Both the position numbers and the translations under genes were made by a program. A DNA stretch of 64,000 nt from Bacteroidota bacterium (GTDB lineage: Bacteria > Bacteroidota > Bacteroidia > UKL13-3), in assembly GCA_027491085.1 (NCBI GenBank), contig JAIXWW010000009.1:310001-374000 (forward strand), given 5' to 3'. The notes beneath the pieces were generated by a model. That model searched no databases. It had not been told where the DNA came from and was given only the letters and a program-made list of their open reading frames with translations. Position 1 is the stretch's first letter; the number at the start of each line of letters is the position of its first letter. Shown here piece by piece: positions 1 through 9,900 of this stretch.

Positions 1-2
1 AA

Positions 3-1520
3 GATGAAATAGGACCAAAAGTGTTAGAAGTATTGCCAAACGATAAAACTGTTAAATTTTCAGCTATCAATCAAGATGTAAGAATAAGGTTTGATGAGTT
101 TATTCAACTAAAAGATCCTAGTAAACAAATAGTAATGAGCCCACCTTTAAAACAGGCTCCAGAATATTTAATAAATGGAAAAGAACTAAGAATAAAATTC
201 AAAGAACCTTTAGCTAACAATACAACATACACCATTAATTTTGGTAATGCAGTTATAGATAATCATGAAGGAATTGTAGCTAACAACCTGCAATATACAT
301 TTTCTACAGGAAACTATATTGATAGTAACTTTATAAAAGGAAAAGTAAAAAACGCTTTTACTGATTTACCAGCCGAAGGTGTAATTGTTTCGCTGTACAA
401 AAAATCTCAATTTACTGATACTACAATTTATAAATTTAACCCAACCTATTTTACTAAAACAAAAGCAGATGGAACATTTATAATTGAAAATATACCATCT
501 GATGAATTTTACTTATATGCCTATAAAAAGGAAGGAATAGATTTAAAATACGCAAAAAACGATAGTGTCTCAATAAGCAAATTAGAAGTAAATACTGGTA
601 GTAACAATGGTTTTTATAATTTATTTTTATTTAAACCAAACGAATATAAACTTAATAAATTATTTGATACTAGCTCTAATCAAATTGGAGTATATAATTT
701 TACAGTTTATAAGCCAACTTCATTCCACGTGGATTTAGGTAATGGAAACAAAGTATTTCAAAAAATAATTAAAGGAACAAATTTTATTGACACAGTGAAA
801 GTTTTTGTAGAAAATTATACGGAAGTACCAAAATTTAAAATTAATGCATTAGACACGAGTTTTTCTATCAAAATAACACCAAAAAAGAAAAGTAGGCTTC
901 CTGAATTGAATTTAAATGCTAAAACAGACATCAATCCTTTAGATACATTTTTGGTAGAAGCAACACTTCCAATAAAAACATTTATTAAGGATAGCATTAT
1001 ATTCAAAGAAGATACAGTTGTAATTAAACCACAATTATTTGATTATCAAAACAATACATTTAAATTTAAATTTTATACTAATTGGAAAGAATCAACAAAA
1101 TACAACATTATATTCAAAGATTCAGCGCTACAAGATATTTATGGAAAGTACAATAAATCAACTACTTACAACATAAATATCAAACAATTTAAAGACTATG
1201 GAAATTTAGTATTAAATGTGGAATTAGCAGGTGCAAAACATAATTATATCCTACAGTTACTAAATAAAAATACCAATGAAGTAATTAGAGAATTTAATGT
1301 TAACAAAAGCACTCAATTGAAATTAGAGTATTTAAATCCAGTAGAAGCAAAAATTAAAGTAATAGAAGACTTGAATAACAATGGATTATGGGATAATGGA
1401 GACTTGGAAAAGATGATTTTACCAGAAAAAGTATTTAACTACAATCAAGTGTTTAATATCAGAGCTTACTGGGACTTGGAACAAAACGTTAACATTAACG
1501 ATATAATTAACCAACAATAA
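3..1520 (+). CDS. Ig-like domain (SbsA/Big_5 type) surface protein, 5' truncated by window edge
   Basis: The reading frame is open to the first complete codon of the window, and the residues before the first possible start (GTG at 21) read DEIGPK and run straight into VLEVLPND. The true start therefore lies outside the window. Fragment residues 1-105 look like a bacterial Ig-like fold of the SbsA type, with the pattern 'LRIKFKEPLANNTTYTINF'. After this comes a carboxypeptidase-regulatory-like segment (IKGKVKNAFTDLPAEGVIV ... ADGTFIIENIP), then a long beta-rich tail with no recognised motif ending in a Glu/Asn-rich stretch. Proteins of this build in Bacteroidota are normally exported lipoproteins, but the signal is not visible here. 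There is no catalytic motif, so a structural or adhesive role is inference. A weak hairpin follows the stop at about 1533-1560. Confidence 0.75.
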   Translation, partial: DEIGPKVLEVLPNDKTVKFSAINQDVRIRFDEFIQLKDPSKQIVMSPPLKQAPEYLINGKELRIKFKEPLANNTTYTINFGNAVIDNHEGIVANNLQYTFSTGNYIDSNFIKGKVKNAFTDLPAEGVIVSLYKKSQFTDTTIYKFNPTYFTKTKADGTFIIENIPSDEFYLYAYKKEGIDLKYAKNDSVSISKLEVNTGSNNGFYNLFLFKPNEYKLNKLFDTSSNQIGVYNFTVYKPTSFHVDLGNGNKVFQKIIKGTNFIDTVKVFVENYTEVPKFKINALDTSFSIKITPKKKSRLPELNLNAKTDINPLDTFLVEATLPIKTFIKDSIIFKEDTVVIKPQLFDYQNNTFKFKFYTNWKESTKYNIIFKDSALQDIYGKYNKSTTYNINIKQFKDYGNLVLNVELAGAKHNYILQLLNKNTNEVIREFNVNKSTQLKLEYLNPVEAKIKVIEDLNNNGLWDNGDLEKMILPEKVFNYNQVFNIRAYWDLEQNVNINDIINQQ

Positions 1521-1994
1521 GGTAATAGTTAGCCACATTTTTAAAATAAAAAGTGGATAGCAGAACAAAATATTTGTGGATATGTAATAACTACCAATTT
1601 ATGCCAATTACACTCACAGTAAACTAACAAATTAAGTGCGACATTTTATAAACAATACAATGTTAATGTCGCATTTAACATGCTGTTTATAAATAGCTAA
1701 TCACATAGTTTTAAGTACTTTATAAAAAGCACAAAATGTTAGTTAAATTTGATAAGCTATAAAACAAGTATTTTAAAAAAAGTTATTCCATAAACTAACA
1801 GCATATACTATTATTACAATTATATCTTTAAAATAATTTATAATACATTTACGGTGTGGGTATCCCGCACCGTTTTATTTTTAAATGGAATACTTATGTT
1901 TGCAGTGTTAAAATTTCAAAATTAAAAACTCCTGCATCCCGCACCTTTGTTTACTAATTTTGAAAAGAGAAAAATTTATATTTTAAAATAAAAA
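1521..1994. other. Intergenic region before pheS (474 bp)
   Basis: No gene is supported here. The stretch holds an imperfect hairpin at 1634-1676 (12-nt arms containing TGCGACATT, ~19-nt loop, no T tract), a strong terminator-like hairpin at 1852-1882, and a second copy of TCCCGCACC at 1937-1945. Possible -7 boxes for pheS are TATGTTTG (1895-1902) and TAATTTTG (1955-1962). Neither has a convincing TTG about 19 nt upstream, so the pheS promoter is unresolved. Confidence 0.5.
1852..1882 (+). terminator. Hairpin with U-tract upstream of pheS
   Basis: Nine-base arms CGGTGTGGG (1852-1860) and CCCGCACCG (1864-1872) pair fully with one G-U and a 3-nt TAT loop. They are followed by TTTTATTTTT. The site lies 330 nt after the upstream gene and 113 nt before pheS, so it could end upstream transcription or act in a pheS leader. 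Confidence 0.6.
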
Positions 1995-3011
1995 ATGAAA
2001 CAAAAGTTAGAAGATATTCAGCAAAAGCTACATGAGTATAAAATAAATTCGAGCGAAGATTTAGAAAATTTTCGTTTAAAATATTTGTCGCGTAAAGGTT
2101 TGATGAATGATTTATTTGAAGAATTTAAACAAGTTCCAAATGAAATGAAGCGCGATTTAGGCAAATTAATGAACGTGGTAAAAACCAGTGTTCAAGCAAA
2201 ATTTGACGAAGCAGCCGAAAAATTTAAAACAGATAAAAGAGGAAATAATAACCAAAATATAGATTACACATTACCAGCCGATTTAACAGAATTAGGGTCG
2301 CGCCATCCGTTAAATATTACTGAAAATCAAATTGTCGCAATCTTTAATAAATTAGGTTTTACAATGGCTGAAGGGCCAGAAATAGAAAATGATTGGCATA
2401 ATTTTTCTGCTTTAAACTTTCCGCCTAATCATCCTGCGCGCGATATGCAGGATACGTTTTTTATAGATGAAGAAATTGCATTAAGAACCCATACCAGTAG
2501 TGTACAAGTTAGGTTAATGCAACAAAAAAATCCGCCCTTACGGGCGATTATGCCAGGTCGCGTTTATAGAAATGAAGCAATTTCGGCTAGAGCAAACTGT
2601 TTTTTTCATCAAATAGAAGGAATTTACATTGACGAAAAAGTGAGTTTTGCCGATTTAAAGCAAACTTTATACGCATTTGTGAAAGATATGTTTGGCGATG
2701 ATGTAGAAGTTCGTTTCAGGCCAAGTTATTTTCCATTTACAGAACCAAGTGCAGAAATGGATATTAGCTGCCAAATATGCAAAGGGAAAGGCTGTAATAT
2801 TTGTAAACACAGTGGTTGGGTTGAAATTTTAGGTTGTGGAATGATTGATCCAAATGTGTTGGAAAATTGCGGTATTGATTCAGAGAAATACACTGGATTT
2901 GCTTTTGGAATGGGTATAGAACGCATTACCATGCTAAAATACGATGTTAAAGATTTAAGAACATTTTTTATAAACGATACCCGCTTTTTAAAGCAATTTA
3001 GCAACGTTTAA
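1995..3011 (+). CDS. pheS: Phenylalanine--tRNA ligase alpha subunit
   Basis: This is the catalytic alpha subunit of the heterotetrameric phenylalanyl-tRNA synthetase, which charges tRNA-Phe in the cytoplasm. At 338 residues it has the usual length. An N-terminal coiled-coil arm (about residues 1-85) precedes a class II synthetase core. Motif 2 is GRVYRNEAISARANCFFHQ, and motif 3 is FGMGIERITMLKY near the C-terminus. FTEPSAEMDISC holds the substrate-pocket acids. A cysteine cluster, CQICKGKGCNICKHSGW, sits inside the core; it is common in PheS from Bacteroidota and looks like a metal site. pheT is not adjacent, which is normal for this phylum. The ATG start is preceded by an A-rich leader without Shine-Dalgarno. 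Confidence 0.97.
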   Translation: MKQKLEDIQQKLHEYKINSSEDLENFRLKYLSRKGLMNDLFEEFKQVPNEMKRDLGKLMNVVKTSVQAKFDEAAEKFKTDKRGNNNQNIDYTLPADLTELGSRHPLNITENQIVAIFNKLGFTMAEGPEIENDWHNFSALNFPPNHPARDMQDTFFIDEEIALRTHTSSVQVRLMQQKNPPLRAIMPGRVYRNEAISARANCFFHQIEGIYIDEKVSFADLKQTLYAFVKDMFGDDVEVRFRPSYFPFTEPSAEMDISCQICKGKGCNICKHSGWVEILGCGMIDPNVLENCGIDSEKYTGFAFGMGIERITMLKYDVKDLRTFFINDTRFLKQFSNV

Positions 3012-3086
3012 AATATTTAACGATTTAAATCGGTTTGTTTCATAATTATTTTGTTAATTCACATGTAATTAATAAAAAATACAATT

Positions 3087-3806
3087 ATGAAACAGACCTT
3101 TTACGATGCTGAAATAATTAACATAATTGACGAAACGGCTACTACCAAACGTTTCTTTTTTAAGGTTCATCATTTACCTCAATTCCAATTTAAAGCAGGC
3201 CAATTTGTAATGATTGATTTGCCAATTGAATCAAAAATTACCTATAGAAGTTACAGCATAGCTTCTGCTCCAAATAATACCAATGAGTTTGAATTATTGA
3301 TAGTGCTTAATCCACCAGGAAAAGGTACACCTTATATGTGGGAAAACATAAAAGTTGGCTCTATAGTAAAAGTAGCAGGCCCCATTGGCAAATTTTTATT
3401 ACCTGAGGAACGAGATCGAGAAATTTGTTTTTTATGCACCGGAACTGGTATTGCGCCATTGCGAAGCATGTTGCACGATTTGGTAAATAATAAAAAATTG
3501 CACCATCCGGTAAAAATAATTTTTGGCAGCAGATACAAAGACGATTTGCTGTATAAAGAAGAAATGTCGCAGTTACAAAAAGAGTACAGTAATTTTGAGT
3601 TTATACCGGTTTTATCGCGAGAAAAGGATGAAAATTGGGATGGTAAAAAAGGATATGTACATGAGGTGTATGAAGATATTTATGCTGATAAAAGACCTTG
3701 TTATTTTTACTTATGTGGCTGGAGCGCCATGATTAAAGAAGCACGAGATAGATTATTAGTCTTGGGTTATACCAAAAACGATATAAAATTTGAATTGTAC
3801 GATTAA
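3087..3806 (+). CDS. FAD-binding ferredoxin-NADP reductase family oxidoreductase
   Basis: A 239-residue flavoprotein with the two-domain ferredoxin reductase fold. The FAD-binding beta-barrel shows the RSYSIAS signature (YRSYSIASAPNN, about residues 53-64). The nucleotide-binding half shows the GTGIAPLRSML motif (about residues 118-128) and the C-terminal YLCGWSAMIKEAR segment that positions NAD(P). There is no 2Fe-2S cluster motif, so it is a stand-alone reductase passing electrons between NAD(P)H and an unknown acceptor, perhaps a ferredoxin or flavodoxin. It follows pheS by 75 nt on the same strand but no functional link is evident. The exact electron partner cannot be told from sequence. 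Confidence 0.88.
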   Translation: MKQTFYDAEIINIIDETATTKRFFFKVHHLPQFQFKAGQFVMIDLPIESKITYRSYSIASAPNNTNEFELLIVLNPPGKGTPYMWENIKVGSIVKVAGPIGKFLLPEERDREICFLCTGTGIAPLRSMLHDLVNNKKLHHPVKIIFGSRYKDDLLYKEEMSQLQKEYSNFEFIPVLSREKDENWDGKKGYVHEVYEDIYADKRPCYFYLCGWSAMIKEARDRLLVLGYTKNDIKFELYD

Positions 3807-3887
3807 AAAAATGTATAAATCTGAATAAAATTAGTGTTGTACAGCATTTTTATAAAAATATATTTGAGCCAATAAAAATTAAGAAAA

Positions 3888-5327
3888 ATGACAACTAAAA
3901 TAACAGTGTTAAGCAAGTACAACGAAAAGTTAAGTACTTTAATGGTATGTAATAAAAAAACCAAGTGGGCAAGTTTAGGCTTTTCGAAAGCTGAAGTGAG
4001 CTATATTGATAAAAAAATAAAAGCCGAAGATAATTTTATTACCATTAACCAATTTGAAAGATTGGTTTTTATACAATTGGTAGAAGAGTTTGAAAAGAAA
4101 AACGAAAACCAAATATTGGAAGCTTACAGAAATATAGGAAACAAAGTTTGCGCAGCTGTTAATGCCCATAAATACGATACCATACAAATAGCTGAAACAA
4201 CCGCAACCGAAGCCCAAGTGTTGGCTATAGCCGAAGGAGTAGCATTAAGCAATTATCAGTTTATAAAATATTTAACAGATGGTAAACCTAATAGCCTTAA
4301 AACCATCAACGTAGTAGGGTCAAAATTTAATAAAAGCGCGGTAGAACAAACCAATATTTTGGTAGAAGCAGTTTGCGAAGCACGTAATTTAGTAAACGAG
4401 CCACAAAACGTAATCGATGCAGAAACAATAGCAGCAGAGTTTAAAAAATTGGGTAAAAAAGCTGAATTTAAAGTGGAAGTTTTAAATAAAAAACAAATAG
4501 AAAGTTTAAAAATGGGTGGACTTTTGGCCGTAAATAAAGGAAGTCAAACACCACCAACTTTTACAATCATGGAGTACAAGCCAGCTAAGCCAAAAAACAA
4601 AAAACCTCTGGTATTAGTGGGTAAAGGCGTAGTTTATGATACAGGAGGATTAAGCTTAAAACCAACTCCAAATAGCATGGATACCATGAAATGCGATATG
4701 GCGGGTTCAGCGGCAGTGGCTTGTGCTATTTATGCAATTGCTAAAGCAAAATTAAATTACCATGTAATAGCTTTGGTGCCAGCTACTGACAACCGTCCGG
4801 GTGAAAATGCTTATACACCTGGGGATGTAATTACCATGTACGATGGACAAACAGTAGAAGTATTAAATACCGATGCTGAGGGTCGTATGATTTTGGCTGA
4901 TGCTTTGACTTATGCAAAAAAATATAAACCAGAAATGGTAATGGATTTTGCAACCTTAACAGGTGCAGCAGCAGCAGCCATTGGCCAATATGGAATAGTA
5001 TGTATGGGCACGGCTGACGAAACACAAAAGGCAGACTTAAAAGAAAGTGGTAATGCTACGCACGAGCGTTTGGTAGAATTTCCGTTTTGGGATGATTATG
5101 GCAAATTGATTAAATCAGACATTGCAGATATGAAGAATATTGGCGGCCCAGTTGGAGGAGCAATAACAGCAGGTAAGTTTTTAGAAAAATTTGTGGACTA
5201 CCCTTGGATGCACTTTGATATAGCGGGGCCAGCTTTTATTTCGGCTAACGACAGTTATCGTTTAAAAATGGGTACTGGAGTGGGCGTGCGTTTAATTTTT
5301 GATTACGTAAAGAAAAAAGCACAATAA
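3888..5327 (+). CDS. pepA: M17 family leucyl aminopeptidase
   Basis: A cytosolic metallo-aminopeptidase of 479 residues, the usual size for the family, removing N-terminal residues from peptides. The C-terminal catalytic domain shows the metal and substrate motifs GKGVVYDTGGLSLKP (about residues 245-259), a DTMKCDMAGSAAV stretch, and the signature NTDAEGR (about residues 327-333), which supplies ligands for the two-metal centre. A Lys and an Asp upstream of these complete the centre in known members. The N-terminal domain is divergent, as usual for M17. It sits 81 nt after the oxidoreductase and is closed by a strong bidirectional terminator shared with convergent clpX. The symbol pepA is used in the family sense. 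Confidence 0.93.
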   Translation: MTTKITVLSKYNEKLSTLMVCNKKTKWASLGFSKAEVSYIDKKIKAEDNFITINQFERLVFIQLVEEFEKKNENQILEAYRNIGNKVCAAVNAHKYDTIQIAETTATEAQVLAIAEGVALSNYQFIKYLTDGKPNSLKTINVVGSKFNKSAVEQTNILVEAVCEARNLVNEPQNVIDAETIAAEFKKLGKKAEFKVEVLNKKQIESLKMGGLLAVNKGSQTPPTFTIMEYKPAKPKNKKPLVLVGKGVVYDTGGLSLKPTPNSMDTMKCDMAGSAAVACAIYAIAKAKLNYHVIALVPATDNRPGENAYTPGDVITMYDGQTVEVLNTDAEGRMILADALTYAKKYKPEMVMDFATLTGAAAAAIGQYGIVCMGTADETQKADLKESGNATHERLVEFPFWDDYGKLIKSDIADMKNIGGPVGGAITAGKFLEKFVDYPWMHFDIAGPAFISANDSYRLKMGTGVGVRLIFDYVKKKAQ

Positions 5328-5343
5328 AAGCTAAAGGGAAATA

Positions 5344-5379
5344 AAAAAGCCTAGTTTATATTTTTAAACTAGGCTTTTT
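5344..5379. terminator. Bidirectional terminator between pepA and clpX
   Basis: A perfect hairpin with 15-nt arms (5344-5358 and 5365-5379) whose core is GCCTAGTTTA. It has A and T runs on both sides, so it can end transcription from either strand. It lies between two convergent stops and abuts the clpX stop codon at 5380. Confidence 0.9.
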
Positions 5380-6612
5380 TTATGCTGCTTGAATTGTTTT
5401 GTATTTTAATGCTTCAATTTTACTTTTTGCATACTCCAAATCAATTACAATTTTGCCTTTATTGGCTAAATCGGGCGCATCGTACATTAAGTCAAGCATG
5501 ATGGCTTCGCAAATACTTCGTAATCCACGAGCTCCTAATTTGAAATCAAATGCGGTATCAACAATTAATTCAACTACTTCATCAGTAAATTGCAAGTCAA
5601 TTTTTTCTAAATCAAACAAGTGTTTGTATTGTTTGGTTAAAGCATTTTTAGGTTCAGTTAAAATATTGCTAAGCGCCTCCTTATCTAAAGGATTTAAATG
5701 GCATAAAACTGGCAAACGACCAATAATTTCTGGTATTAAACCAAAACTTCTTAAATCGGCCGGACTAATGTACTGCAACATATTTTTGTCGTTTACTTTG
5801 CCCAAATCATCTTCGTTTTTAAAACCAATTGCTTGAGTTTGTAACCTGCGTGCAATGTGTCTGTCAATTCCATCAAAAGCACCACCACAAATAAATAATA
5901 TATTGCTGGTGTTTATTTGAATCATTTTTTGATCAGGATGTTTGCGGCCGCCTTGTGGAGGCACATTTGCAATGGTTCCTTCTAAAATTTTTAGCAAAGC
6001 TTGTTGAACCCCTTCGCCACTTACATCGCGAGTAATGCTCGGGTTATCGCTTTTACGGCTAATTTTATCAATTTCGTCAATATATACAATTCCACGCTCA
6101 GCTGCTTCTACATTGTAATCAGCTGCTTGTAATAAACGGCTTAAAATACTTTCAACGTCTTCGCCTACATAACCGGCTTCGGTAATTACAGTAGCATCGG
6201 CAATACAGAAAGGCACATCTAAAACTTTGGCTAATGTTTTAGCTAATAATGTTTTACCCGTTCCTGTTTCGCCAACGAGCATCACATTGCTTTTTTCTAT
6301 TTCAATATCGCCTTTTTTGCTTTTTGAAAGTAAACGTTTAAAGTGATTATAAACCGCCACACAAAGTACTTTTTTGGCTTCATCTTGGCCAATTACGTAT
6401 TCATCTAAATGTGCTTTAATTTGAGCAGGTTTAAGTAAAACTAGTTTGTTTAATGGTGTTGATGACTTAACATCGGCATCTTCACTAATAATTCTATAAG
6501 CTTGTTTGGTGCAATCTTCACAAATTAGTGCATCTAATCCAGCAATTAAAAATTGCACTTCATTTCTTCCACGTCCACAAAACGAACATTTATCTTCGGT
6601 TTTCTTTGCCAT
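5380..6612 (-). CDS. clpX: ATP-dependent Clp protease ATP-binding subunit ClpX
   Basis: AAA+ unfoldase that feeds substrates to ClpP. The start is placed at the ATG at 6612 ([13 protein letters not shown]) rather than at 6666, because the extra 18 residues are atypical and a -7 promoter box lies at 6653-6660 inside them. The resulting 410 residues match the family. The N-terminal zinc-binding domain has Cys9, Cys12, Cys31 and Cys34. Walker A is GETGTGKT (about residue 114), Walker B is IVYIDEID (about residue 174), and a pore-loop-type AGYVGEDVE segment follows Walker A. The C-terminal domain has the LGARGLRSI sensor-2 arginine region. clpP and tig, which often neighbour clpX, are not nearby. 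Confidence 0.97.
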   Translation of the reverse strand: MAKKTEDKCSFCGRGRNEVQFLIAGLDALICEDCTKQAYRIISEDADVKSSTPLNKLVLLKPAQIKAHLDEYVIGQDEAKKVLCVAVYNHFKRLLSKSKKGDIEIEKSNVMLVGETGTGKTLLAKTLAKVLDVPFCIADATVITEAGYVGEDVESILSRLLQAADYNVEAAERGIVYIDEIDKISRKSDNPSITRDVSGEGVQQALLKILEGTIANVPPQGGRKHPDQKMIQINTSNILFICGGAFDGIDRHIARRLQTQAIGFKNEDDLGKVNDKNMLQYISPADLRSFGLIPEIIGRLPVLCHLNPLDKEALSNILTEPKNALTKQYKHLFDLEKIDLQFTDEVVELIVDTAFDFKLGARGLRSICEAIMLDLMYDAPDLANKGKIVIDLEYAKSKIEALKYKTIQAA

Positions 6613-6652
6613 TAATTGTATAGAGCTATGTAATTTTAATAAATATAGTCTG

Positions 6653-6660
6653 CAAATATA
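6653..6660 (-). promoter_or_regulatory. -7 promoter box for clpX
   Basis: On the minus strand the sequence reads TATATTTG, an exact match to the Bacteroidota -7 consensus TANNTTTG. It stands 40 nt before the chosen clpX ATG. No clear TTG -33 element is seen at the expected spacing, so it is a partial promoter match. Confidence 0.4.
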
Positions 6661-6861
6661 GTACAATGAAATGCTATTTTTGTTTGTTTTTAAAACGTTG
6701 CAAAGATTAATTTGTTAATTTGAAGTTATTTGAGAGAATTAATAAAGTAACAAACCTAAACAGGGTTTTCTTAAATGTAATAAACAAAAACATTATTTAA
6801 AGGATTTTGAAAAACAGGATTTGTTCAAAGTATTAATAATATTTTACGAATTATAGGTTAT

Positions 6862-6900
6862 AAAAAAGGCCGAGTCGCGTTAAAACAACTCAGCCTTTTT
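6862..6900 (-). terminator. Terminator after the FN3-repeat T9SS gene
   Basis: Arms AAAAAGGCCGAGT (6863-6875 region) and ACTCAGCCTTTTT (6888-6900 region) pair with one mismatch around a loop of about 12 nt. On the minus strand the hairpin ends in a T run. It sits just downstream of the stop of the minus-strand gene at 6916. Confidence 0.75.
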
Positions 6901-6915
6901 GTGGTTTAAAAAAAT

Positions 6916-9900
6916 TTATTCTTTTACTATTTTAGTTATAAATACTTGGTTTTGGCTAAGCACTTTTATTAGATAAATACCATTAACCAATTGTTCTGTA
7001 TTTAATAAAATTTCATTTTTACCAAGGGTATTAAATGTTTGGTTCATTATAACTTTTCCAGTTAAATCAATTACTTCTACTTGTATTGTGTTGCCAATAT
7101 TTTCAGGTAACTGAATATTTAATTCTTTGTTAGTTGGGTTGGGGTAAACCAATAAGTTTGCGCTATTACTAGTATTGACACTTGCAGGATAACCCAAAGT
7201 AAATTTAGAGTAAATGGTATCTGAATATTGAGTAAACACGCCTGATTTAGCCACTACTCTCCATCTTAAATTTTTGCTTTGGCCGTTGCTTAAACCTAAA
7301 AGTGTAAGCGCATTTGCTATTTGTCCGTAAGTGGTAGTTATTATAGTGTCTATTCCCATATTGTTAGATAATATCATGGCATTTGCATTTAAAAATTGTC
7401 CGTTTACAGAATCTAATTGCAAAGCATAAATAGGATTATTAATGGTAGCTTCTGGTATTGATTTACTCCATTTAATAGTAAGCGTTTGGTTGGTATCGCC
7501 ATTAATTGCCCAATTATTATAAGCACTTGGGTTATTTACATAAAATCTGCTCAATGGTTCAAAAATGCGAACGTCATTTCCATTGCGAGGGCTTATATAA
7601 TAGCCTGTAAAGGCATATGGTGCAGTTACATTTGATTTTTGACCTCCAATTCCAACTAAATGAAAGTATTTGTCTTTAGGCAATAAACTACCCACTAATT
7701 GGTTTTTTTCTTCTAGTTTAATGTTAAATTGTTGGTTGCTATCGTTTATAACTTGGTAAGTTAAATTACTTGACCAAAACCTTTCGTTGTTATTTAAATT
7801 GATGAAACGTAATCTTTTTATTTCTACCAATTCATTTTCTGTATTTTCATCTAGTTGGGCAGTAATAAATGGCTGTTTTAAAGGTTTAAATTGACTTATT
7901 AAACTAATGCTATCTACATCTAAACAAAGTAATCCTCTCATGCTTATTATTTTACCTAATACCAATATGCTATCGCCAATTTGAGGTTGGTAGTTATAAG
8001 TGCTAGTGTTTGAGTAAATATTGATACCACCAGTATGGTCGTTTATAACAAATTGAATACCTATTGGATATGGGTTAATTTGGCTGGTTTGATAAACCAA
8101 ACCTTTTAAAGCTACCCTTATGTTATTTGAATCGGGTACACCTGTTACAGTGTTAATTTTATTAATTTGATTGATGAAATATAAGTTAGGCATAGGCAAG
8201 TTTGGAGTTGCTGTTCCAACTCCAGTTGCGCCATTTAACGAGTAGGTTGAATCTTGATTGCGAACCACAAAAACTAAAACATGGTAAGTGGTGTAATTAT
8301 TTACACCATAAAGCATTACAAAATTGGTGTCGCCCATATAAACACTATATGCATTTGAATCGCTTGGAAATTTAGAGCCTTTATTATTAATCATTGATTG
8401 ACTTATAAAGGTATTACGTCTTATATCTCTATTGGTAATTTGTGCATCAATTGGGCTACTAGCTTTTACATAAACTATGGTGTTATAATTGTCGTTATTA
8501 TAATTAATAGGCTTAGTCCAGTTTATACGTAAAGTGGAATTGGTTAATCCTGTTAACGTTACATTTGATACATTACTTGGTGACACATCTTTGGTAATTC
8601 CATTTACAATACGTGGATTTGAGTAGCTTGTATCCATAGTATTTATTACATAAACTACCGCATAATAATTGGTATTTGCTACAAGATTATTTATCAAAAC
8701 TTTGTTTAGATCTCCTTTGTAAACACAATAAGCCAAAGTATCGTTTTGGTAGGCAGAGCCACTTCCAAACATGGCATTAGCATTAATGGTACTTGCGTCT
8801 AAATTTGGTGTACCTAAATTAATGGCACTTCCTTGTTTTAAATATACCACAGTGGTATAATCATTGTCATTGTATAATCCATCTTTTTCCCAACTTATTT
8901 CGCTTAAAGTGTTGTTATAAGCATTCCATTTTGGAGCTATTACGCTGTTAGGTCCAATGTTATTTGTAAAGTCAGATGTTACAATTGCTTCCGAATAGTT
9001 AGAATCTAAATCGTTAATGGCAAAAGCTGCAATAAAGTATTCTTTTCCTGGGGTTAAATTAGTAAGAAATACTTCTGTATCATCGCCTTTATAAACGCAT
9101 TTAGCATCAGCATCATTTTGAAATACACTAGCTGTTGCAGCAAAATCGTTGTTGTTTATTATACTACTAGGATTGGTATTTGGTGTGGTTAAATTATTTA
9201 TAGCTGCATTTTCTTTTGCATATACAACTGTGGTATAATTTGTATTCGAATAATAGTTTAACTGTTGATCCCATTTTACCCTAGCTGTTGTTTTTCCTGT
9301 GCCAGTAAATGTCAAGTTAATTAAAGGTTTTGGAGCAGTAGTGTTAGTTGTAAAAGCAGTTTGCAATACCAATGAATACGAATTATTTAAAGTATTGTAA
9401 GCATAAATAATGGCATGATAACTGGTTTTTTGTTTTAAACCGGTAACTGTAATATTGGTACTATCTGTGTTTAGTACACACTTAGCGTTAGCATCATTTT
9501 CGTAAAATGAGTTGGACGTTAAAAAGTTCGGATTTGGTATATAAAAACTTGCATTGATATTGGGGCTACCAATATTTATGGGATTATTTTCTTTTATAAA
9601 AACCAAAGTGGTGTAAATCGAATCAAAATAGGCACTGTTTTTCTCCCAAATTAGTTTAATTGAATTGGTTGTTATTTCTCTTGGATTAAATAGGCTTAAA
9701 AGTTGAAGTTTGGTAGGTTTGTTTAATTCACTCCAGTCGTTTGTGCTTCTAATACCATCAATAATTAATTTAGGTGCTATGCTATCGTTTCCTTGTATCA
9801 GTGCCACTCCACTTATTTTCGATAAATCGTTATCAGTACCTGAATTTATTTGTACCAAAGGCATTGGTTCCGAAATTGGAAATCCAGATTTGAAATTGAA

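Noticed and set aside
1634..1676. Riboswitch or T-box for pheS
   Set aside because: Only a simple hairpin with a long loop is present. No T-box sequence, specifier loop or known riboswitch core was recognised, and T-boxes are not expected in this phylum.
2726..3004. Minus-strand ORF inside pheS
   Set aside because: It is antisense to conserved synthetase motifs and has no recognisable protein features.
5399..5836. Plus-strand ORF inside clpX
   Set aside because: It is antisense to the conserved C-terminal domain of ClpX, a shadow frame.
6612..6666. Upstream start of clpX at 6666
   Set aside because: The added 18 residues precede the normal MAKK start and overlap the probable -7 box.
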